Shown here: positions 1-5,865 of the stretch, piece after piece | Layout: every line of letters starts with the position of its first letter | Position numbering within the stretch: the first letter of the stretch is position 1 | DNA from: Gammaproteobacteria bacterium | GTDB taxonomy: Bacteria; Pseudomonadota; Gammaproteobacteria; Arenicellales; JAHEKD01 | Reading direction: 5' to 3' | Length of the DNA stretch: 8,269 nt | NCBI GenBank assembly: GCA_024638545.1 | Contig: JAHEKD010000090.1 | Span: 1-8,269, forward strand | Program-made: the position numbers and the translations under genes | Notes under the pieces: model-generated | Databases searched by the model: none | What the model saw: only the letters and a program-made list of their open reading frames with translations | What the model was told of the DNA's origin: nothing

Positions 1-979
1 GCCGTCCACTTACGTATCGATTCTGACAACCCTGGTGAATCGGGAATATGTCGATAAGGACGGCAAGCGCTTCATACCCACCGACATGGGTAAGGTCGTG
101 AATACATTTTTATCAACGCATTTTGAGAAATACGTTGACTACGATTTCACCGCCAACCTGGAAGACGAACTCGACGCCATTTCGCGCGGCGAGGAAGACT
201 GGGTACCAGTATTGGAGCGTTTTTGGGATCCCTTTAAAAAACTGGTCGATGAAAAAGAAGAAAGCGTTACCCGTGCTGAAGCTGTTCTGTCGCGTGATAT
301 AGGGATCGATCCTGAATCCGGGCGTCCTGTGAGCGTGCGCATGGGACGATATGGCCCGATTGTGCAAATTGGCACCAAAGATGATGTAGAAAAACCTAAA
401 TTCGCCGGTTTAAGACCCGGCCAGAAAATGGACACCATCACCTTTGAAGAAGCTATGGAATTGTTCAAACTGCCACGTCAACTTGGTGAAACCGAAGAAG
501 GAGAAAAGGTCTCGGCAAATATCGGTCGATTTGGTCCTTACGTTCGATACGGTAACAAATTTGTTTCACTAAAAGAGGATGATCCCTATACGGTTGAACT
601 GCCCAGGGCACTTGAGTTAATCGCCGAAAAGAAAATCGCCGATGCGAATCGCATCATACATGATTTTACAGATGAAGGCATACAGGTGCTCAACGGTCGC
701 TATGGCCCGTATATCACCGATGGCAACAAAAATGCCAAAATACCCAAGGATACTGACCCCCGGGAGTTAACCGTTGAGCAGTGCCAGGAACTGCTGGCGT
801 CAGCGCCGGAACGGCGCCGCGGTAAAAAGAAGGTGGCCAAAAAGGCTGCCGCTAAAAAAGTGACCAGCAAAAAAGTTGCCCGCAAGAAAACGGCAAAGAA
901 AACCCGGAAGAAAGCATCCGCAAAGAAAGTCAGTAAAAAAGTGGCGGCAGCTGGTAAATCCCAGGAACCGCCTTTTTAA
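1..979 (+). CDS. topA: DNA topoisomerase I (type IA), C-terminal part, truncated by the window start
   Basis: Relaxes negatively supercoiled DNA by cutting and passing single strands. The reading frame is open from base 2; 325 residues are visible before TAA at 977-979. It opens with PSTYVSILTTL, the conserved RPSTY segment late in the type IA catalytic core, so the active-site tyrosine lies upstream of the window. After the core come three topoisomerase C-terminal repeats, marked by GRYGP or GRFGP at visible residues ~115, 175 and 232. The last ~50 residues are a Lys/Ala/Arg tail (KKVAKK, KKVTSKK, KKTAKKTRKK). No four-cysteine zinc-finger motifs are present, so this is the repeat-plus-basic-tail form rather than the E. 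coli form with zinc ribbons. Basic tails of this kind are known to aid DNA binding in other TopA proteins. The neighbours share no obvious function. The identification is secure; only the N-terminal part is missing. Confidence 0.96.
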   Translation, partial: PSTYVSILTTLVNREYVDKDGKRFIPTDMGKVVNTFLSTHFEKYVDYDFTANLEDELDAISRGEEDWVPVLERFWDPFKKLVDEKEESVTRAEAVLSRDIGIDPESGRPVSVRMGRYGPIVQIGTKDDVEKPKFAGLRPGQKMDTITFEEAMELFKLPRQLGETEEGEKVSANIGRFGPYVRYGNKFVSLKEDDPYTVELPRALELIAEKKIADANRIIHDFTDEGIQVLNGRYGPYITDGNKNAKIPKDTDPRELTVEQCQELLASAPERRRGKKKVAKKAAAKKVTSKKVARKKTAKKTRKKASAKKVSKKVAAAGKSQEPPF

Positions 980-1267
980 CATTCGTTTTCGGTCCAGGCC
1001 GATAAGCCTGCTCGGGCACCCGTACACGTACTCATCACCCGGCGGAAGTAATGCGATATACCCACCATTGCCTGAAACAATAGCGCTGCATTAGCGATAA
1101 AAGCAATGCCTTGGATGCGAAATCCGGAAGGCATCAAGTTTTGATAAGCAGGCCGGCTGGTAATTGATGCGGGTAAATACCGTGTTCACTCCACAAATGT
1201 ATGACACTAGGTTAAACTCTCCAGAATCACTCATCAGGTAACGGCTTCAGGATTTAAGATAAAGAGA
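980..1267. other. Gene-free spacer between topA and the FAD oxidoreductase gene
   Basis: These 288 bases contain no convincing gene. Short open frames run through them but lack ribosome binding sites and recognisable products. The main structure is the hairpin at 1106-1134, listed separately. A smaller inverted repeat, CAGGC-CGATAA-GCCTG, sits just after topA. The promoter of the downstream gene should lie in the right half, but I found no pair of boxes good enough to call; the best candidate near TAGGTT is poor. Confidence 0.6.
1106..1134. terminator. Strong hairpin, possible bidirectional terminator after topA
   Basis: The arms ATGCCTT (1106-1112) and AAGGCAT (1128-1134) are perfect complements. 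Inside them GGAT (1113-1116) pairs with ATCC (1122-1125), leaving a GCGAA loop and a two-base GG bulge: 11 base pairs in total. On the + strand it is followed by CAAGTTTT and on the - strand by TGCTTTT, so both sides have only a short T run. It lies 127 bases beyond the topA stop. A terminator is the simplest reading, but the weak T runs leave other RNA structures possible. Confidence 0.45.
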
Positions 1268-2623
1268 ATGCTTGCCAACCCTCACCGAATTACAATCAAT
1301 ACACCCATCATCTTCCGGGATAAATTGCCCGCTAAGGTCGATATCGTGATCATAGGAGGTGGCGTGATCGGCGTGTTCACGGCGCTTTATCTGGCACGCA
1401 TGGGCAAGCGCGTTTTGATTTGTGAAAAAGGTCGAATTGCCGCTGAGCAGTCCTCACGCAACTGGGGCTGGATTCGCCAGCAGGGCAGAGACGTCGCCGA
1501 GCTGCCGATCATGATGCAGTCGCTGAAGCTATGGCACCAGGTCAATAATCAAACCGGCGGTCAGTGCGGCGTTTGCACCGTCGGCGTCAATTACCTGGCC
1601 ACTACCGAGGCCGAATTGCAAAAACTCGAGCAGTGGCTGTCAGTGGCAAAACAACACGGGCTGGACTCCAGAAAATTATCCGGCAAAGACGTTGCAGACT
1701 TATTTTCAGGCCAGTCCAACCGGCAGTGGATTGGCGGCGTTTGCACACCGAGCGATTCACGCGCTGAACCCTGGATAGCCGTGCCCTCGGTTGCCAGGCT
1801 CGCTCACCGCTCAGGCGCTTATATCCGTGAAAATTGCGCAGTTCGGGCACTGGATACCGCAGCCGGCAAGCTGGCCGGCGTTGTGACCGAAGATGGACGT
1901 GTTGCCTGCGAACAGGTTGTTCTGGCTGCAGGTGCATGGTCATCTGTTTTTGCTCGAAATCACGGCATTGATATTCCACAACTTGTGGTGCGCGCAACTG
2001 TTGCACAAACCTGTAAATTGCCGGCATTCGCTACGGGTAACAGCGCCGACGAACAGTTAGCGATCAGAAGGCGGGCGGATGGTGGCTATACAGTGGCGCT
2101 GGCGGACAGGCATGACTTTTTCCCGGGCAAAGATGCCTTCAGGCACTTTCTTACCTATCTGCCTTTACTTAAATTGAGCTGGAAGCAAATCCGTGTTCAT
2201 TTTAACGCGCCACCCGGTTTTCCCGATAGCTGGTTTACACCACGTTCATGGACAGCGGATCAGGTTTCACCTTTCGAAAAGACAAGAGTAGTCGAACCCC
2301 AGCCGAACATGAAGTACGTAAATTTAATGATCAGCCGGTTTATGACCCGTTTTCCAAAGGTTGATAAGCCGACGATGTTGAACTGCTGGGCGGGCATGAT
2401 CGATACGATGCCCGATGTGGTGCCGGTTCTGGATCGGGCACCGGTGCTGGATGGCCTGGTGATCGCCACCGGCATGAGCGGGCATGGTTTTGGAATCGGT
2501 CCGGGGTACGGCCGTATTATTGCGCGCATGCTTTCAGGACGGCAGATCGAGCACGATCTGAGCCGTTTCAGGTTCAACCGCTTTACAGATTCAAGCCCGT
2601 TAGTGCTGGGTTACAGTCTTTAA
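1268..2623 (+). CDS. FAD-dependent oxidoreductase of the DAO family (D-amino acid dehydrogenase / glycine oxidase-like)
   Basis: Predicted flavoenzyme of 451 residues that oxidises a C-N bond in an amine or amino acid; the substrate cannot be told from sequence. The N-terminal dinucleotide-binding fold is clear: VDIVIIGGGVIG with GGGVIG at residues 30-35, followed by a second strand ending in E53 (LICEK), which normally binds the FAD ribose. QSSRNWGWIRQQGRD near residues 61-75 is the usual conserved segment after the fold. VLAAGAWS near 218-225 is the second FAD contact. The C-terminal part has the family signature WAGMIDTMPD...GMSGHGFGIGPGYG, which closes over FAD. There is no signal peptide and no added domain, and the length is normal. 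ATG 1268 is the only reasonable start before the GxGxxG motif, although the upstream AAAGAG is a poor ribosome binding site. It appears monocistronic and convergent with yebE, so the context gives no substrate clue. Confidence 0.88.
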   Translation: MLANPHRITINTPIIFRDKLPAKVDIVIIGGGVIGVFTALYLARMGKRVLICEKGRIAAEQSSRNWGWIRQQGRDVAELPIMMQSLKLWHQVNNQTGGQCGVCTVGVNYLATTEAELQKLEQWLSVAKQHGLDSRKLSGKDVADLFSGQSNRQWIGGVCTPSDSRAEPWIAVPSVARLAHRSGAYIRENCAVRALDTAAGKLAGVVTEDGRVACEQVVLAAGAWSSVFARNHGIDIPQLVVRATVAQTCKLPAFATGNSADEQLAIRRRADGGYTVALADRHDFFPGKDAFRHFLTYLPLLKLSWKQIRVHFNAPPGFPDSWFTPRSWTADQVSPFEKTRVVEPQPNMKYVNLMISRFMTRFPKVDKPTMLNCWAGMIDTMPDVVPVLDRAPVLDGLVIATGMSGHGFGIGPGYGRIIARMLSGRQIEHDLSRFRFNRFTDSSPLVLGYSL

Positions 2624-2629
2624 ACCCGC

Positions 2630-2649
2630 ACGCTGCCTGCAGGCAGCGT
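2630..2649. terminator. Perfect 20-bp palindrome between convergent genes, probable shared terminator stem
   Basis: ACGCTGCCTGCAGGCAGCGT is its own reverse complement. As RNA it gives an eight-base-pair GC-rich stem with a four-base loop. It starts six bases after the stop of the oxidoreductase gene and lies about 85 bases beyond the yebE stop on the other strand, where a shared terminator would be expected. Neither side has a proper T tract, so factor-independent termination is uncertain. A protein-binding palindrome is the alternative. Confidence 0.45.
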
Positions 2650-2732
2650 TGGGAATCGCGGAGCCAGTGCCCTCATCCCGGCCGCCCGGATTAACAAAAC
2701 ATGGCATGGCGACTTAAATCTATCTGCCCTGG

Positions 2733-3437
2733 TCAGGCCGGCACCGTTTGCTGCTCCAGGCTGGCCACCAGATCCGGGTCCAGCGCAAGCTGTTTGGCTA
2801 ACTCCTTGAGATAGGCTTTTTCCATAAAGTTTGACTGATCAATGACCAGCATGCTGGCTAAATAGACTTCATTTGCCAGTTCAGGCGAGTCACAAGCCAT
2901 GGCAATTTCGCCCGGATCGAGTGGTTTTTCCAGTTCCGCATGCACAAAACCGGTTAGCTCATCAGATTGTGCAAACCTGGCGATATAGCTTTCAATGCGC
3001 GCCTGTTCTGCATCATCGATATGACCATCTGCTTTGGAAGCGGCAATGACCGCGCTTAAGATGACTTTACTGCGGTCGTCGGCCTGCTCTTCCGGCAGTG
3101 ACTCAATCGGCTGATAGTCTTCTGCATCGACGCTGTTGTCAGCCTGCCTGGCATTATTTTCCTGCCAGTTCTGATAACCTTTGTACGCCAGGCCGCCAAG
3201 TGCTGCAAGCCCACCGAGCTTGACTGCCGAACCCGTGAGTTTGCGACCACTTTTTGTGCCCAGCAGCAATGCAGCGGCGCCCCCGACCAGCGCCCCTTTA
3301 CCGAGAGCGGATAGCTGGGCGTCACGCTGTTCACCCTGCTCCGGGATACCCATTTTTTCCTCTACAGCCGCACGTCCCTGCTGAGCCATGTCCTGCGCTG
3401 AATTGAGTAAACTCTCCAGTAAATCTTTCGTGTTCAT
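2733..3437 (-). CDS. yebE: DUF533 family protein, YebE-like inner membrane protein with TerB-like domain
   Basis: A 234-residue protein of the DUF533 (YebE) family; the molecular role of the family is not established. The N-terminal ~40 residues are amphipathic and polar (MNTKDLLESLLNSAQDMAQQ). A Gly/Ala-rich hydrophobic stretch at ~46-60 (GKGALVGGAAALLLG), a basic spacer and a second Gly-rich stretch at ~72-87 form the membrane-associating region. An acidic linker (~98-121) leads to a C-terminal helical domain resembling TerB, with the motif KADGHIDDAEQ at ~135-145. The start at 3437 is supported by AAGGA nine bases upstream. The gene has its own spacer of about 120 bases before element A, so its promoter seems intact; GATAAT near 3485 on the - strand is a possible -10 box, with no good -35. 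The symbol follows the E. coli homologue. Confidence 0.88.
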   Translation of the reverse strand: MNTKDLLESLLNSAQDMAQQGRAAVEEKMGIPEQGEQRDAQLSALGKGALVGGAAALLLGTKSGRKLTGSAVKLGGLAALGGLAYKGYQNWQENNARQADNSVDAEDYQPIESLPEEQADDRSKVILSAVIAASKADGHIDDAEQARIESYIARFAQSDELTGFVHAELEKPLDPGEIAMACDSPELANEVYLASMLVIDQSNFMEKAYLKELAKQLALDPDLVASLEQQTVPA

Positions 3438-3560
3438 TTTCTATTGTCCTTAAGTTGATGCTTATTGACTGCCAGCCGTAAATTATCTCAAAAAAAACTT
3501 GATCAATGATGAACGAAAATATTTTGATTCAGGCAATTGATATTTCGACCTCCGAACTAG

Positions 3561-3768
3561 CCCGATTCTCACCACCCTACTACTGTGACGGTCCCTTGCC
3601 ACGCCCTGTGGGCTTTTTACTCGGTCAGGGTCCTCGACATCGTGTCAACGATGCCTGCCGGCCCTTGTGCCGGCACATATGCTGATAACATAATGCCGGC
3701 CTTTGGTCGTAAAACCCATACAGGACGCATCCTTTAACCGTCTCGCTACGTAGGGTGAGAAATGCGGG
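3561..3768 (-). mobile_element. MITE-like element, copy A (inverted relative to copy B)
   Basis: A 208-bp non-coding unit with terminal inverted repeats. The left end reads CCCGATTCTCACC and the right end, read inward, CCCGCATTTCTCACC. Its core (3587-3750, 164 bp) matches the reverse complement of copy B (5722-5559 counted from B's right side; B spans 5676-5885) at all but 3 positions. The core contains the hairpin CATCGT-GTCA-ACGATG (3638-3653), a second stem TGCCGGC/GCCGGCA around CCTTGT (3656-3675) and the palindrome GTGCCGGCAC (3667-3676). No transposase is present, so it would need one in trans. Ends, length and structure fit a miniature inverted-repeat transposable element. The CCCG termini could suit an IS1380-like parent, but this is a guess. 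Strand is given relative to copy B, which is called +. Confidence 0.85.
3603..3618 (+). terminator. Short GC hairpin with T5 run inside element A
   Basis: GCCC (3603-3606) pairs with GGGC (3610-3613) around TGT and is followed at once by TTTTT. The stem has only four pairs. A competing stem CCAC/GTGG overlaps it. On the + strand it would stop transcription entering the cargo operon from the yebE side. The same structure occurs in copy B on the opposite strand. Confidence 0.4.
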
Positions 3769-3886
3769 CCGTGACCGCTATCTGTGAGCTGTAGATCACA
3801 AAAATAAAAGCGCCTGTCCTGAGCTGATGCAGGGCCAGACAGCTGTCTTTGCCGGCGCTGAATCCAAGCAACACTTTTTCAGGCAT
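3769..3886 (-). pseudogene. 5' remnant of a PP-loop ATPase gene (Dph6-like), cut off by element A
   Basis: On the - strand an ATG at 3886-3884 is preceded by AGGTGAG with a three-base gap, the best ribosome binding site in the window. The first 39 codons include VLLGFSAGKDSCLALHQL. SAGKDS is the PP-loop that binds ATP in N-type ATP pyrophosphatases (usual form SGGKDS), and its closeness to the N-terminus with ALHQL after it resembles the Dph6 / diphthine-ammonia ligase-like branch. The gene sequence ends exactly where element A begins (3768); the frame then runs 20-odd bases into the element to TAG at 3748-3746. Family members are usually about 200 residues or longer, and the rest of the gene is not found on the other side of the element. 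The gene is therefore broken and surely non-functional. The start lies only 59 bases from the divergent ybjQ start. The subfamily is uncertain; the PP-loop assignment is good. Confidence 0.72.
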
Positions 3887-3945
3887 AATCTCACCTATAC
3901 TGATATTTAATTTGAACTACAAAGCATTATGAGACAGGTAAACAC
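3887..3945 (+). promoter_or_regulatory. Intergenic promoter region of the ybjQ-ybjQ-M48 operon
   Basis: This 59-base AT-rich gap lies between the divergent PP-loop remnant and the first ybjQ gene. TATACT (3896-3901) matches the sigma70 -10 consensus in five of six bases and stands about 45 bases before the start codon. The -35 side (around CACTTTTT, inside the remnant) is weak. AGACAGG ends eight bases before ATG 3946 and serves as ribosome binding site. Carrying its own promoter would let the operon work wherever the unit inserts. Confidence 0.45.
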
Positions 3946-4272
3946 ATGCTGATCACAAATATTGAATCCGTTCCGGGAAAAACCATCGTAAAACACCTGG
4001 GCCTCGTGCAGGGCAGCACTGTACGCGCAAAGCACGTGGGTAAAGATATTCTTGCCGGGTTGAAAAATATTGTCGGAGGCGAACTAAAGGCCTACACAGA
4101 GTTACTCCACGATGCCCGCGAACAGGCGACTCAACGCATGATTGACCAGGCGCAAGGCATGGGCGCCAATGCGATCACTAATGTCCGTTTTGCGACTTCC
4201 TCAATCACCGCAGGTGCAGCCGAGTTGTTTGTCTATGGTACGGCTGTTGTCGTTGAAGAGGATCAGGATTGA
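3946..4272 (+). CDS. YbjQ/UPF0145 family protein (DUF74, putative heavy-metal-binding domain)
   Basis: A 108-residue soluble protein of the YbjQ (UPF0145, PF01906) family. Family proteins form small alpha/beta oligomers and are annotated as putative metal binders; the biological role is not established. The sequence covers the whole domain: VPGKTIVKHLGLVQGSTVRAKHVGKD (two short strands), KNIVGGELKAYTELLHDAREQATQRM (long helix, roughly residues 42-66), then MGANAITNVRFATSSI and ELFVYGTAVVV, the typical final strands. There is no signal peptide and no membrane segment. The start is fixed by AGG eight bases upstream and by the family N-terminus. It is the first gene of a tight operon: its TGA overlaps the ATG of the next gene by one base (TGATG), implying coupled translation with the second, membrane-anchored homologue. 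Confidence 0.9.
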   Translation: MLITNIESVPGKTIVKHLGLVQGSTVRAKHVGKDILAGLKNIVGGELKAYTELLHDAREQATQRMIDQAQGMGANAITNVRFATSSITAGAAELFVYGTAVVVEEDQD

Positions 4273-4727
4273 TGTATATACCCTATGACATTCTGATCAT
4301 TATCGCATTTCTGATGCTGGGCTATGGTTTTGGGCAGCTGGCAGAAAAAAAGCACTATCGCTCAATCAGACAACGTGAAACCATGCTCAAGGATATACTT
4401 ATATTTGGCGCGAAATCCCCGCCAGCCGACTGGCCGATCGTGACAAGCGAACTGGTGCATGGCAATGTCGTCGTTTCGGTTGATTATTTTAAGCGCTTTT
4501 TATTCAGCCTGCGTAATATCTTTGGCGGGCGTGTCGAGGCCTATGAATCACTCATCGACAGGGGGCGCCGCGAAGCCGTGCTGAGAATGAAGCAGCATGC
4601 GCTTCGATTGAACAGCGACGCTATCTTCAATATCAAGTTTGAAACCAGCGCGGTCTCGCGCGGTTTTAGCAGCAGCCTGGGTTCGGTGGAGGTGTTCGCC
4701 TACGGCACGGCCATTAAGACATCCTGA
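4272..4727 (+). CDS. Membrane-anchored YbjQ/DUF74 family protein
   Basis: 151 residues from ATG 4272, which overlaps the previous stop by one base; AGG stands six bases upstream. A TTG one codon earlier is less likely. Residues ~6-22 (DILIIIAFLMLGYGFGQ) form one transmembrane helix followed by a basic stretch (EKKHYRSIRQR), so the rest should be cytoplasmic. Residues ~55-150 are a second DUF74 domain that aligns with its neighbour: SLRNIFGGRVEAYESLIDRGRREAVLRM matches the KNIVGGELKAYTELL helix, then SDAIFNIKFETSAV and VEVFAYGTAI. The two genes are diverged tandem paralogues, one soluble and one anchored. Some DUF74 proteins form pentamers, so a mixed or membrane-docked oligomer is possible (inference). 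The M48 protease gene follows after 20 bases. Confidence 0.88.
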   Translation: MYIPYDILIIIAFLMLGYGFGQLAEKKHYRSIRQRETMLKDILIFGAKSPPADWPIVTSELVHGNVVVSVDYFKRFLFSLRNIFGGRVEAYESLIDRGRREAVLRMKQHALRLNSDAIFNIKFETSAVSRGFSSSLGSVEVFAYGTAIKTS

Positions 4728-4747
4728 GATTGAACGGGCCTGCTTTT

Positions 4748-5584
4748 ATGAAATACCAAAACCCCAGGATTGACAATGACATCAATGTTGTCAGCGAGCA
4801 TCCATTAAAAACGTTTGCCAAGCTGCTATTGATGGCAACGCTGCTGGCACTGGCTATTATTGTTTTATTAAACTTTTCCATACCGTACGTGGTGAAATTC
4901 ATTCCTTTCAAATTTGAAGCTGCATTAGCCGACAGATTTGGCATGACGAAGATTGTACCTTCAAAACAGCAGTCCTATCTTCAGGATCTTGCGGATCGGA
5001 TACTTGCCCAGACAGGTGCTTCAGACGAGATCAGAATTCGGCTGCACTATTCAGATCAAGACACTGTCAATGCTTACGCAACCTTGGGCGGTAACGTCTT
5101 TTTTTTCAAAGGCCTGGTGGAAAAACTCAAATCCGAACAGGCGCTGGCAATGGTCATGGCGCATGAAATTGCGCACATTGTCAATCGAGATCCAATTAAA
5201 GCGCTGGGCCGGGGGCTCTCAACAGCTATCGCCCTTTCCGCGATTTTTGGTTCATCAGATAATGCGCTTATAAGGCGTTTCGTAGGGTCGGGTGAGACGC
5301 TGACGACACTTAAATATACGCGAGACCACGAAGCCCGTGCTGATGCTGACGGTTATGATTGGATTAACAGGCTTTACGGTCACGGTTGTGGCGCAGAGGA
5401 GTTATTCGTCCTGTTTGAACGCATGCACTCTGACGACGAGAGCCGACTGACCCAAATTTTTATTACCCATCCCTATGCATCGAAACGGCTGCAGCGTATT
5501 CGTGAAAATCAGGCCGGCGCCTGCAGCGACAATGATTCCAAAACCAATGCCAACCCTCTGTACAGGGGGAGTGACGCTGGATGA
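4748..5584 (+). CDS. Membrane-anchored M48 family zinc metalloprotease
   Basis: 278 residues from ATG 4748 (an in-frame TTG at 4730 would add six residues; neither has a strong ribosome binding site). A basic-flanked transmembrane helix at ~24-46 (KLLLMATLLALAIIVLLNF) anchors the N-terminus, with the catalytic domain probably in the periplasm. The zinc motif is HEIAH at 139-143 (VMAHEIAHIVNRDP). The third ligand is likely E195 in the RDHEARADADGYDW block. THPYASKRLQRI (~240-251) is the usual M48 substrate-side segment with its conserved His-Pro. VNAYATLGGNVFFFKGLVE (~107-125) is the family's edge strand. The catalytic set is complete, so an active peptidase is expected; such proteases act in envelope protein quality control, e.g. 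BepA. It is the third gene of the operon with two DUF74 proteins, perhaps partners or substrates (inference). The last ~20 residues are polar and low in conservation. Confidence 0.9.
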   Translation: MKYQNPRIDNDINVVSEHPLKTFAKLLLMATLLALAIIVLLNFSIPYVVKFIPFKFEAALADRFGMTKIVPSKQQSYLQDLADRILAQTGASDEIRIRLHYSDQDTVNAYATLGGNVFFFKGLVEKLKSEQALAMVMAHEIAHIVNRDPIKALGRGLSTAIALSAIFGSSDNALIRRFVGSGETLTTLKYTRDHEARADADGYDWINRLYGHGCGAEELFVLFERMHSDDESRLTQIFITHPYASKRLQRIRENQAGACSDNDSKTNANPLYRGSDAG

Positions 5585-5675
5585 AATTCGCAGACAGATA
5601 GAAACGCTTTTTTCAGGCCCGCTTGATTTCACCGCTGATGTAAGCTGCTGGCCGCTTATATTATCAGCATATCAA
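5571..5675 (+). pseudogene. Possible truncated open frame between the M48 gene and element B
   Basis: A frame that overlaps the end of the M48 gene stays open to the element and encodes TLDEIRRQIETLFSGPLDF and then TADVSCWPLILSAYQPAF before running into element B, where it stops at 5822. I do not recognise the family. The starts are poor: GTG 5571 has AGGGGGA directly against it; CTG 5577 is better spaced but rare. The helix-like start with balanced composition looks more protein-like than the nearby shadow frames. It could be the start of a fourth operon gene lost when the unit formed, or a chance frame. The remainder of any such gene is absent on the far side of the element, where only 36 bases separate it from the tauE stop. 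Confidence 0.3.
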
Positions 5676-5695
5676 CCCGCATTTCTCACCGGACT
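5676..5695 (+). repeat. Left terminal inverted repeat of element B
   Basis: CCCGCATTTCTCACCGGACT, an exact complement of 5866-5885. The first 15 bases are shared with the right end of copy A (complement of 3754-3768), so this is the likely transposase recognition core. Confidence 0.85.
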
Positions 5696-5828
5696 TCGTA
5701 GCGAGACGGTTAAAGGTTGCGTCCTGTATGGGTTTTACGACCAAAGGCCGGCATTATGTTATCAGCATATGTGCCGGCACAAGGGCCCGCAGGCATCGTT
5801 GACACGATGTCGAGGACCCTGACCGAGT

Positions 5829-5844
5829 AAAAAGCCCACAGGGC
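5829..5844 (-). terminator. Short GC hairpin with T5 run inside element B, read on the - strand
   Basis: On the - strand GCCC (5844-5841) pairs with GGGC (5837-5834) around TGT and is followed by TTTTT (5833-5829). It is the counterpart of 3603-3618 in copy A. Here it faces transcripts running out of ccmH-ccmI-tauE and would keep them from entering the cargo operon antisense. The stem is short, so strength is uncertain. Confidence 0.4.
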
Positions 5845-5865
5845 GTGGCAAGGAACCGTCGCAGT

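Noticed and set aside
139..468. Open frames on the - strand inside topA.
   Set aside because: They are antisense shadows of a clearly conserved coding frame and show no family features.
876..1094. A 72-codon + strand frame overlapping the topA tail.
   Set aside because: It comes from the lysine-rich repeats read out of frame and the following spacer; there is no ribosome binding site.
3502..3512. TTGATCAA-like palindrome upstream of yebE as an operator.
   Set aside because: Very short and AT-rich; such palindromes arise by chance and nothing else supports a regulator site.
3506..3685. A 59-codon + strand frame starting ATGATGAACGAAAAT and running into element A.
   Set aside because: No ribosome binding site, most of it lies within the element, and the start overlaps the probable yebE promoter region. 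No family is recognisable.
3656..3706. Repeated TGCCGGCC(C/T)TTG inside element A as a CRISPR-like or iteron array.
   Set aside because: Only two copies with part of a third, no regular spacing or spacers; better explained as internal hairpin structure of the element.
5475..5822. A 115-codon + strand frame covering the M48 3' end, the spacer and half of element B.
   Set aside because: The first third is a shadow of the M48 gene and the last third is element sequence; only 5571-5675 is kept, as a possible fragment.
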